Source: JAWOLE01 sp035263845 (GTDB lineage Bacteria; Acidobacteriota; Thermoanaerobaculia; UBA5066; Gp7-AA6). From it: DNA of 64,000 bases. The notes under the pieces were generated by a model. That model made no database searches and was not told the DNA's origin. It saw only the letters and a program-made list of their open reading frames with translations. Position numbers and translations under genes: made by a program. The stretch is from NCBI GenBank assembly GCA_035263845.1, contig DATFQY010000075.1:33262-97261 (forward strand), given 5' to 3'. Shown in pieces: positions 9,124 through 18,132 of this stretch (position 1 is its first letter; every line of letters starts with the position of its first letter).

Positions 9124-10269
9124 CTAAAGGGTTTTTTCCAGGAAGAGAACTCCCTCGACCGGGTTGACCGTGTACGGAGGGATCTCCTCGAATCCCAACG
9201 ATCGGTAGAGCGGGATCGCGGCACGCATCGAGGGGAGCGTGTCGAGGCGCATGCGCGAGTAGCCGATCCGTCGGGCCTCTGCGAGGATCGCTTCGGCCAT
9301 GAGGCGGCCGAGCCCCAGGCCTCGAAAGGAATCCCGAAGGTACAGGCGCTTCATCTCGCAGACGCCGTCCTCGAGGCGCCGCAGCGCGACGCATCCCGCG
9401 ACGCCGCCGCCCATTCGAGCCAATAGCAGGCTCCCGGTCGGCGGCGCGTAGGCGCCGGGGAGCCCCGCCAGCTCCGCCTCGAAATTCTGGAAGCACAGGT
9501 CGATGCCGAGCGAGGCCTCGTACTCGCGGAAGAGCTTACGGACCGTCTCGATGTCCTCGGTGGATCGCGCGGGCTCACAGGCGAAGCCGGAGTCGGCGAC
9601 GGGTCCGGGAAAGAGGTCCAGGAGCGCCGGGAGATTGCGGACCCGCTCGATCGGATCCGGCGCCGGGCATGGCCCGATCAGAATCGCCCGCATTCCCGCC
9701 GCCCGCGCCCCGACGATGTCGATCTCGTAAAGGTCGCCGACATAGGCGCAGTCCGAGGGAGCCACGCCCAGCCGCTCCGCCGCCGCCAGGAAGATCCGCG
9801 GATCCGGTTTTTCGATCCCGACGACCGCGGAGTCGAGCACGATCTCCAGCTTCGAGGTGAGTCCCGCCGCTTCGAGGAGCGCGCGCACCCGGCCGTCCGC
9901 GTTGGAGACGACTCCCATGCGGTATCCCCGCGCCGCGAGGGCCTGCAACGTCTCCCTCGCCCCGGGCGCCGCGCCAGACCACAGGTTCGCCCGCTGGTGC
10001 TCCGCCGAGATCCTCGCCGCCGCCTCGCGCCGGGCTTCCGGGTCCTCCACTCCCAGCGCCTCGAGGAAGCGGTTCAGGAAGAGCGGCAGCCGCTCGGCGT
10101 CCCTGGAGCCGGGATGGCGCAGCACCCACGCGCGGACCGCGGCGGCGGCCTCGCCCTCCGCCTCGAAGAACGCCTGCGGGACGTACGGAAGCCCGGCCGC
10201 CGCGCAGAACCGCTCGCCGTCCACGTGGATGAGCGTGCCGCCGGCGTCGAAGAAGAGAACGCGGATCAC
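9124..10269 (-). CDS. HAD-family hydrolase fused to a GNAT acetyltransferase
   Basis: A 381-residue fusion. Residues 1 to about 215 are a HAD phosphatase-like domain: motif I FFDAGGTL (nucleophile Asp), motif II VVSNADG, motif III Lys in IEKPDPRIF, and motif IV GDLYEID. Residues about 225-381 are a GNAT domain with the acetyl-CoA loop RGLGLGRLM and the C-terminal LYRSLGFEE signature. The GTG start overlaps the glmM stop (GTGA), so it is the last gene of the cdaA-glmM operon. By position it could act on phospho-sugars or amino sugars, combining dephosphorylation and N-acetylation; that is inference. There is no stop or frameshift between the domains. Confidence 0.85.
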   Translation of the reverse strand: MIRVLFFDAGGTLIHVDGERFCAAAGLPYVPQAFFEAEGEAAAAVRAWVLRHPGSRDAERLPLFLNRFLEALGVEDPEARREAAARISAEHQRANLWSGAAPGARETLQALAARGYRMGVVSNADGRVRALLEAAGLTSKLEIVLDSAVVGIEKPDPRIFLAAAERLGVAPSDCAYVGDLYEIDIVGARAAGMRAILIGPCPAPDPIERVRNLPALLDLFPGPVADSGFACEPARSTEDIETVRKLFREYEASLGIDLCFQNFEAELAGLPGAYAPPTGSLLLARMGGGVAGCVALRRLEDGVCEMKRLYLRDSFRGLGLGRLMAEAILAEARRIGYSRMRLDTLPSMRAAIPLYRSLGFEEIPPYTVNPVEGVLFLEKTL

Positions 10270-11600
10270 GGAGCCGCCCCCAGCTCGGCGCGGGCCACGC
10301 GCTCGATCTCGTCGGCGATCGACAGGACCGCGGAGCTCTCCGTGCCTTCGACGAGGATTCGGAGGAGGGGCTCCGTGCCGGAGTAGCGCAGGAAGACCCG
10401 GCCGCGGTGGTCGAGCGCCTGCCGCGCGCGGGCGACGGCGCGAGAGGTCTCGGGCAGCGCCTCGATCTCGACCCGCTTCGCGACTCGGACGTTTCGCAGC
10501 TCCTGGGGCGTCTTCTCGAGCGTGGCGAGCTCCGAGAGAGCTGAGCCGCTCTCCGAGAGGACCGCCGCGAGGAGGAGCGCCGTCTGGATGCCGTCCCCGG
10601 CGGGGGAGAAGGGGAGGATGACGTGGCCCGAGGCCTCGCCTCCGATCGCGGCTCCGGTCTCTTCCATCCGGCGCGCGACGTTGCGGTCGCCGACCGGAGC
10701 CCGGTGGAAGAGGATTCCCTCCCGGTCGAGCGCGTGCTCCAGGCCGAAGTTGGACATGACGGTGCCGACGATCGCCCTGCCGCGCAGGATTCCTTTCCGG
10801 TTCCAGTCGCGCGCGATGATCCAGAGGACGTCGTCGCCGTCCAGGATGCGGCCGTCGCCCGCCGCGAAGATGGCCCGGTCCGCGTCGCCGTCGAAGGCAA
10901 CGCCCATCGCGGCGCCCGACTGCCGGGTCTTCGCCGCCATGGCCTTCGGATGGAGCGCTCCGCACCCCTCGTTGATGTTCCTCCCGTCGGGCCGGTCGCA
11001 GATCGCCGCGACGTCGGCGCCGGCCCGCCTCAAGGCCTCCGGCCCTACGCGATACGCCGCCCCGTTCCCCGCGTCCAGGACCACCGCCATCCCGCGAAGC
11101 CCCGTCGGGACGTGCTCCGCCAGCCTCCTCAGGTAGATCTCGGCCAGTGCCGGATCCGGCTCCGCATCGGCGGATGTTTCTCTTCCGCTCCTCTGCTCCT
11201 CCGCTCCTCCCCGACTCGTCAGGAGCAGCCCTTCCACCGCTGCCTCTTCCGAGTCCGCCCACTTCCTCCCGTCCGCCCCGAAAATCTTGATCCCGTTGTC
11301 TTCGTACGGATTATGCGACGCCGACACGGAGATCCCGGCCCCGGCCGAAAGCGCGAGCACCAGCTCCGCGATCGCCGGCGTCGGGACCACCCCCGCGAGC
11401 GCGACTTCGCAGCCGGCGGACCGAAGACCGCGCGCCAGGTCGCGCACCAGGCCGGGCGTGGATTCCCGCGTGTCGCCCCCGAGCACGACCCTGCCGCCCG
11501 AGCGCCTGCCGACCTCGCGGCCGATGAGAAGCGCCGACTCCGGATCCAGCGGAAAGACTCCGGCCTTCCCCCGCAACCCGTCGGTCCCGAAGAGCTTCAC
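10266..11600 (-). CDS. glmM: Phosphoglucosamine mutase GlmM
   Basis: A 444-residue mutase converting glucosamine-6-phosphate to glucosamine-1-phosphate for UDP-GlcNAc synthesis. It starts MKLFGTDGLRG; the phosphoserine is Ser95 in SVSASHNPYEDNG, the metal loop is DGDADR near residue 230, and a GEASGH segment and a C-terminal RYSGTEPLLR phosphate-binding loop are present. A short Ser/Gly/Glu-rich insertion near residues 130-150 matches a pyrimidine-rich stretch of plus-strand DNA and is probably a surface loop. The GTG start overlaps the stop of the YbbR gene. Adjacency to cdaA fits the known inhibition of CdaA by GlmM in Firmicutes. Confidence 0.95.
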   Translation of the reverse strand: MKLFGTDGLRGKAGVFPLDPESALLIGREVGRRSGGRVVLGGDTRESTPGLVRDLARGLRSAGCEVALAGVVPTPAIAELVLALSAGAGISVSASHNPYEDNGIKIFGADGRKWADSEEAAVEGLLLTSRGGAEEQRSGRETSADAEPDPALAEIYLRRLAEHVPTGLRGMAVVLDAGNGAAYRVGPEALRRAGADVAAICDRPDGRNINEGCGALHPKAMAAKTRQSGAAMGVAFDGDADRAIFAAGDGRILDGDDVLWIIARDWNRKGILRGRAIVGTVMSNFGLEHALDREGILFHRAPVGDRNVARRMEETGAAIGGEASGHVILPFSPAGDGIQTALLLAAVLSESGSALSELATLEKTPQELRNVRVAKRVEIEALPETSRAVARARQALDHRGRVFLRYSGTEPLLRILVEGTESSAVLSIADEIERVARAELGAAP

Positions 11601-12301
11601 TTCGTCTTCCTTCGCGCGGGAGTCGGCGGCGGCACGGGCGTCGGCCTCGGCGTGTTCAAGCGAACGTGCACCGTGACGATCTGCCCTTCGCGGACGCGGA
11701 CGCCGGGAGCGTCCACGATCACGCTGGCGGGCACCGTAAAGCTCGCGGTGCGGTCGGCGAGCGAGATCGGGTCGGTGTCGATCGCGGTCATCCTCGCGAG
11801 CGTCGAGGCCGGCCCGACGAGCCGGGCGACCTTCGGCTCGACGGTGATCTCGACCACCGTGGCGCCGGCCCCCGGCCTCCCGGTCAGCCGGGGCGAGATC
11901 GGCACGCTCCTCTCGGCCGAGGAGTCGAGCTCCACGCGGACCTCCGAGGGAGCGATCGCGATGACCTCGATCTCGCGCGGCACGTTCACGTCCTCGGGGG
12001 CGATGCGGTAAATCTTTTCGCCCCTGGCCGCGCTGGTTAAGTCGATGACCGCCTCCAGCCGGTCCGGGTCGAGCTGGCGGAGCGCCGTGAACGGCCCGCG
12101 CAGCCGGACCTCCACGCTGGGAGGCAGGGGAGAAGCGATCAGCGTCGAGGCCGGGACGTTGGCGACCGACAGCGGGATCCGGTAGCTCCTCTCGGAGATG
12201 CGCTCGCGCTGCTGGGCCGAGAACACGAACCAGAGCAGGATCGCGATCCCCAGCGCGAGCGCCTTCGTCCCCAGGTTGCGGAAGATCGGGGACGAAGCCA
12301 T
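11597..12301 (-). CDS. cdaR: YbbR-domain protein (CdaR-like regulator of CdaA)
   Basis: A 234-residue protein with one N-terminal membrane segment (LALGIAILLWFVFSA) followed by extracytoplasmic YbbR repeats rich in beta strands, and a Pro/Thr/Lys-rich tail. The ATG overlaps the cdaA stop by one nucleotide (TGATG). In Firmicutes CdaR binds the membrane part of CdaA and modulates c-di-AMP synthesis. The gene order cdaA-cdaR-glmM here is the conserved one, which is the main support for the name since YbbR sequences are weakly conserved. Confidence 0.88.
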   Translation of the reverse strand: MASSPIFRNLGTKALALGIAILLWFVFSAQQRERISERSYRIPLSVANVPASTLIASPLPPSVEVRLRGPFTALRQLDPDRLEAVIDLTSAARGEKIYRIAPEDVNVPREIEVIAIAPSEVRVELDSSAERSVPISPRLTGRPGAGATVVEITVEPKVARLVGPASTLARMTAIDTDPISLADRTASFTVPASVIVDAPGVRVREGQIVTVHVRLNTPRPTPVPPPTPARRKTK

Positions 12302-13080
12302 CAGGCGACCTTGGCGAACTCGCGCAGGAGCAGGTCCCTCAGGCCCTTTCCGTCGAGGTCCTCGACGAGGTCGCCGTCCCGGGCGACGGAGATCGCCCCG
12401 CGCTCCTCGGAGACGACGACCGCGAGCGCGTCGGTCTCTTCGGTGATCCCGATCGCGGCGCGGTGCCTCGTTCCCAGGCGCAGGTCTTCGCGCAGCGACA
12501 GCGGGAGGAAGCACGCCGCCGCCGCCACCCGCTCGCCGGCGATGATGACGGCGCCGTCGTGGAGCGCGGTCCCCGGCGTGAAGATCGTCACCAGCAGGTC
12601 GTAGGACACGGCCGAATCCACCGGCACGCCGTTCTCGATGTAGTTCTTCAGTCCCTCCCGCCGCTCGAACACGATCAGCGCGCCGACCCTCCTCGCCGAC
12701 AGCGACGTCACGGCCAGCACGATGTCGGAGATCGTCTCCTCCGCGTGGTATCCGGACACCCAGGCGAAGAGCGGGTTCCTGCCGAACGCGGCGAGCGCCC
12801 TGCGCAGCTCCTGGGCGAAGACGACGATGACGACGAGCGGAAGGTAGAAGACGACCGCCTGGAGCACCGTCCGGAGAGCCGTCAGGTTGGCGAAGACCGC
12901 GATCTCGTAGATGACGAACGCGCTGACGATGCCGAGGACCATCTGGACGGCCCGCGTGCCGCGGATCAGCCGGAGCAGGCTGTAGACGAGCACCGCCACG
13001 ACGAGGATGTCCACCACGTCGCGCCAGCCGACGGTTAAGTGTGAGAGCGAGCCGACCCGGCGGCCGAGGTTCTCGATCAC
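12301..13080 (-). CDS. cdaA: Diadenylate cyclase CdaA
   Basis: A 259-residue membrane enzyme making c-di-AMP from two ATP. Three hydrophobic segments occupy residues about 22-90, and the DAC domain follows with both catalytic signatures: DGA at 175-177 in LHDGAVII and RHR at 205-207 in GTRHRAA. The GTG start overlaps the folP stop; the frame continues upstream but only as antisense-like sequence within folP. This is the typical single-domain, membrane-anchored CdaA form and implies c-di-AMP signalling in this organism, usually tied to K+ and turgor control. Confidence 0.95.
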   Translation of the reverse strand: MIENLGRRVGSLSHLTVGWRDVVDILVVAVLVYSLLRLIRGTRAVQMVLGIVSAFVIYEIAVFANLTALRTVLQAVVFYLPLVVIVVFAQELRRALAAFGRNPLFAWVSGYHAEETISDIVLAVTSLSARRVGALIVFERREGLKNYIENGVPVDSAVSYDLLVTIFTPGTALHDGAVIIAGERVAAAACFLPLSLREDLRLGTRHRAAIGITEETDALAVVVSEERGAISVARDGDLVEDLDGKGLRDLLLREFAKVA

Positions 13081-14237
13081 GGGGCGGCCGCCGCGACGGG
13101 AGGGCGAGCAGCCTTCGGCGTCGGGGTCTCGACCGCGGCCAGCATCCGCAGGAACCGCGCGGACTCGGCGACATCGTGCACTCGGAGGATGGAGGCGCCG
13201 GCCCGCGCGGCGGCGGCGAGGCACGCGAGAGACCCGGGCAGGCGCTCGGCGGCCGAGGCCGTCTCCGGGACGCCGGAGAAGCGCCTCACGAAGGCTTTCC
13301 GCGAGGCCCCGGCCGCGACGGCGAATCCCAGCGATCGGAAGGCCGCGAGGTGGCGCAGCAGGACGAGGTTCCCCTCCGGGCTCTTGCCGAAGCCGAAACC
13401 GGGATCGACAGCGATCCGGTCCGCCGCGATTCCGGCCTCCAGCGCCGCCGTGGCGGCCCGGGCGAGGTGCGAGGCGACGTCGGCGATCGGATGGGCATAG
13501 GTGACGTCGATCTGCATCGTGCGCGGGTCGGTCCCCTTCATGTGCATGAGGATCGCCGCCGCGCCGGAGCCCGCCACGGCGCCGGCCATCTCCGGGTCGA
13601 AGCGAAGGGCGCTGACGTCGTTGACGAGGTCCGCTCCCGCCGCGACGGCCTCGCGCGCGACGGCGGCCTTCCGGGTGTCGATCGAGATCGGCCCCTCCGT
13701 CCGCGACCGGAGGACCTCGAGAACGGGGATGACACGCCGCAGCTCTTCCTCCGCCGAGACCTCGGCGCTCTCGCCGTAGGTCGCCGGCCGCGTGGACTCG
13801 CCCCCGACGTCCACGATGGCCGCGCCGTCCTCGAACATCTGGAGCGCGCGCTCGACGGCCCGCCCGGCGTCGAGGTACATGCCGCCGTCCGAGAAGGAGT
13901 CCGGCGTGACGTTCAGGATGCCCATGACCGCCGGTCCCTGGGAGAAGTCCAGGCTCCGGCCGTGTGCGAGCGCGAGCCTGCCCGGCCGCTTCGAGACCCT
14001 GTCGAAGGCCTCCTGGGCGCGCGACCGCAGCGTCCCGGGCAGCGCCTTCAGACTCTCGGCCCGCCGCGCGCGCGACAGCACGACGGGAGGCGAGCTCGAC
14101 CCTTCGAACCGGACGACGTCCACGGGAAACTCCGAGGCCGGATACGTCGCCGGCCGGAACCCGTCCCAGGAAGCGATCTCGGCGAGCTCAGCGGCGCTCG
14201 CCGCCGGAATCACCAGGTCCTCAGAAACCTTCACCAA
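13077..14237 (-). CDS. folP: Dihydropteroate synthase with long N-terminal extension
   Basis: Residues about 103-370 are a dihydropteroate synthase that condenses p-aminobenzoate with dihydropterin pyrophosphate in folate synthesis: MGILNVTPDSFSDGG, VDVGGESTRP, and the SxDT-type SIDTRKA motif are intact. About 100 extra residues precede the barrel and are not part of the usual 270-290-residue enzyme; they are in frame, of normal composition, and contain no motif I know. The start is TTG at 14237 or GTG at 14234. The position between ftsH and cdaA is a conserved neighbourhood in many bacteria. Confidence 0.92.
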   Translation of the reverse strand: MVKVSEDLVIPAASAAELAEIASWDGFRPATYPASEFPVDVVRFEGSSSPPVVLSRARRAESLKALPGTLRSRAQEAFDRVSKRPGRLALAHGRSLDFSQGPAVMGILNVTPDSFSDGGMYLDAGRAVERALQMFEDGAAIVDVGGESTRPATYGESAEVSAEEELRRVIPVLEVLRSRTEGPISIDTRKAAVAREAVAAGADLVNDVSALRFDPEMAGAVAGSGAAAILMHMKGTDPRTMQIDVTYAHPIADVASHLARAATAALEAGIAADRIAVDPGFGFGKSPEGNLVLLRHLAAFRSLGFAVAAGASRKAFVRRFSGVPETASAAERLPGSLACLAAAARAGASILRVHDVAESARFLRMLAAVETPTPKAARPPVAAAAP

Positions 14238-14299
14238 CGCAGTTTAACGCGCCATCCTGTTCCCGACGGAACCGAGAGCCGACAGCTGAGTGCTGAGAG

Positions 14300-14787
14300 C
14301 TAGATGTCTTCGTCCGCGGTCGGCCCGTAGACCGCGGGAAGCGGGATGTCGTTCAGGCGCAGGTACACCGAGAGCTGACCCCGGTGATGGATCAGGTGGT
14401 TCAGCAGGACGCGCCGCAGCATGATCCGCTTGCTCAGCTTGAAGAAGACCTGTCCCTGGCGCAGCACGGTGAACTCCTCGCCGAGGTCCGAGTCCTCCAG
14501 GGCCGCGATCGCCGAGCGGTTCTCGCTGACGTTGCGGTCGAAGCGCTTCAGGAAGTCCTCGGCCGTTTTCATCGGGGGCGCCTGAGCGCTGCCGACGACG
14601 AAGGTCCCCTCGCGCAGCCTCTCGCCCCAGCGCGGAAGCTCCGTAACGTGCGTTGCCAGCTCGCCCAGGCTCTTGGACTTGGGGTGAGGCTTCCAGTCGA
14701 GGCGCGAATCCGGCACCCGGGCGAGGAGCCGCCGGGTCGTGTCCATCTCGACGTCGTATTCGCGGAGAAACGCCTCGAGAAAAGCGC

Positions 14788-14791
<4 letters not shown>
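14300..14791 (-). CDS. DinB-family four-helix protein
   Basis: A 163-residue DinB/YfiT-like protein predicted to form a metal-binding four-helix bundle. The three-His pattern is visible: one His in LATHVTELPRW and two in LNHLIHHRGQL. Such proteins are often thiol-dependent S-transferases (bacillithiol or mycothiol types) but many are uncharacterised. The GTG start overlaps the ftsH stop (GTGA); ftsH begins upstream, so this gene is translated after FtsH. It is an unusual insertion between ftsH and folP. Confidence 0.82.
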
Positions 14792-16694
<1,903 letters not shown>

Positions 16695-16698
<4 letters not shown>

Positions 16699-17768
16699 AG
16701 GGAAAGCTCCTTTAAGTCTGCGGCCCTCAGAATAACGGACTCCCGGGGTGAATTATTGCCCCCGCGGGCCTGCCGGGCAGCTGCCGGAGAGGCCCTGAAG
16801 ATTCGTCCCCGCCTCTCGAAACGGACCCGGCGCCCCGCCTCGAATCGGAAGTCTCCTCCCTCGAGGATTCGCCGCAGGATCTGTTCCGCCTCGCGTCCCG
16901 TCACGGGGGAGCGTCCCGGAGCCGAAAACGGCGCCGCCATCTCGTCGATCGCCTTTCGTTGCAGGCTTTCCGCGAGCCCCGAGAGGAAGACCGCATCGGC
17001 GACGCTCGAGCCGGGACCGGAGTGGATCGCCGGAAGGACCTTCTCGGCGAACTCCCGTTCGAGGAACTCCCGCTCGGCGTCGAGGCGAACCACTTCGCGG
17101 CGCAGCTCCTCGATCGCGGCGGGTCCCTCTTCCCGAGCGATCCGCGCCAGATCGCGCCGGGCGCGGTTTCGCGCCAGCCGCAGGTCCCCGTTGGTCGAGT
17201 CGCGCCGGAAGCCGGCGCCGATCGAGGCCAGGAAAGCGAGGATCTGCGCGCGGGTCACGTCGAGTAGCGGGCGGACCACTCCGTCGGCCCGGCGCCGGCG
17301 GGGACCGGCGAGGGCCGGCCCGCGGGCTCCGCGGGACCGCGCGATCAGGAGGGACTCCAACCGGTCGCCGAGCTGGTGGGCGGTGGCGATGCTTGGCGTT
17401 CCCGCCTCGCGAGCCATGTCCGAAAGCGCCTCGTAACGGACGAGGCGGGCGCCCGCTTCGGGAGAAAGCTTCAGCTCCCGGGCTCTCGCCCGGGCATCCA
17501 CGCGGCGCGAGAAGAAGGGCAACCCCAGGCGGCGGGAGTGCTCCGCGACGAACCGCAGATCGCGGTCTCCTTCGCGAGGCCGCCAACCGTGATGGACGTG
17601 CGCCACCGCAAGCCGCCAGCGGCAAGCCCCGGCCTGGCGCGCCGCTCCATGGAGCAGGGCCATCGAGTCCGCCCCTCCTGACACCGCGAGCAGGATCGCC
17701 GCGCCCGGCGGCATCAAGCCGTCCCGGGCGGCTTCCTCGAAGGCGGCGGAGACGGGCACGGGTTCCAT
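16695..17768 (-). CDS. tilS: tRNA(Ile)-lysidine synthase TilS
   Basis: A 357-residue enzyme that converts C34 of the CAU-anticodon tRNA-Ile to lysidine, changing its identity from Met to Ile. The PP-loop motif SGGADS is at residues 30-35. The N-terminal PP-loop domain is complete; the C-terminal part is shorter than in E. coli but has a substrate-binding tail. It heads the tilS-ftsH-folP-cdaA operon. A CAU-anticodon tRNA gene lies just upstream on the other strand. Confidence 0.93.
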
Positions 17769-17859
17769 CTATTGATGTTACGTCCGTTGCCGGCTTTGGA
17801 TTCCGACGGTCCTTGACCGGCAGGCGGGCCGCCCCTAAGATGACGCGTTCTGCCAGCCC

Positions 17860-17936
17860 GGCGGTGTAGCTCAGTTGGTTAGAGCAAGCGGCTCATATCC
17901 GCTGTGTCCGGGGTTCAAGTCCCTGCACCGCCACCA
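17860..17936 (+). tRNA. tRNA with CAU anticodon, probably tRNA-Met (elongator)
   Basis: A full cloverleaf can be drawn: acceptor GGCGGTG paired with CACCGCC, D arm GCTC/GAGC, anticodon stem AGCGG/CCGCT with loop CTCATAT (anticodon CAT), T arm with TTCAAGT, discriminator A and encoded CCA. The CAU anticodon fits elongator Met or lysidine-modified tRNA-Ile2; the fully paired G1-C72 end argues against initiator tRNA. I prefer Met from overall similarity. Proximity to tilS leaves Ile2 open. Confidence 0.9.
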
Positions 17937-17956
17937 CTACCGTCGCTCCGCGCTTC

Positions 17957-18031
17957 CGGGAGATCTGCGCCTGCGGCGCACCGGCGGACGGCTCGCCCGG
18001 TTGCGGGCTCGACCGTCCGCCTGATCTCCCG
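17957..18031 (+). repeat. Multi-arm palindromic element downstream of tRNA-Met
   Basis: A 75-nt segment folds into nested arms: outer stem CGGGAGATC (17957-17965) with GATCTCCCG (18023-18031); a side hairpin TGCGCC-TGC-GGCGCA (17966-17980); an inner stem GGCGGACGG (17983-17991) with CCGTCCGCC (18013-18021); and a tip GCCCG-GTTG-CGGGC (17995-18008). All stems are perfect. There is no open reading frame of note. It could be a structured RNA, a REP-like repeat or part of the tRNA 3' processing region. Confidence 0.6.
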
Positions 18032-18055
18032 AAAGTGCTCCGCGAAAGCACGTTT
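18032..18055 (+). terminator. Hairpin after tRNA-Met and the palindromic element
   Basis: Stem AAAGTGCT with AGCACGTTT around a 7-nt loop (one bulged G), ending in TTT. It could end the tRNA transcript, but the T tract is short, so a structural role in the preceding element is also possible. Confidence 0.3.
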
Positions 18056-18132
18056 GGCGTCGCTTCGCGCCGCCCGGGACGGATTGGCGGTGGTGGCTAT
18101 ACTGATTTCATGAGTGTAGCGCTGGGCCGGGC

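Noticed and set aside
9119..9137. CCCT-AA-AGGG hairpin with six T after the small gene downstream of ligA
   Set aside because: The stem is only 4 bp and the loop 2 nt, too weak to call a terminator alone.
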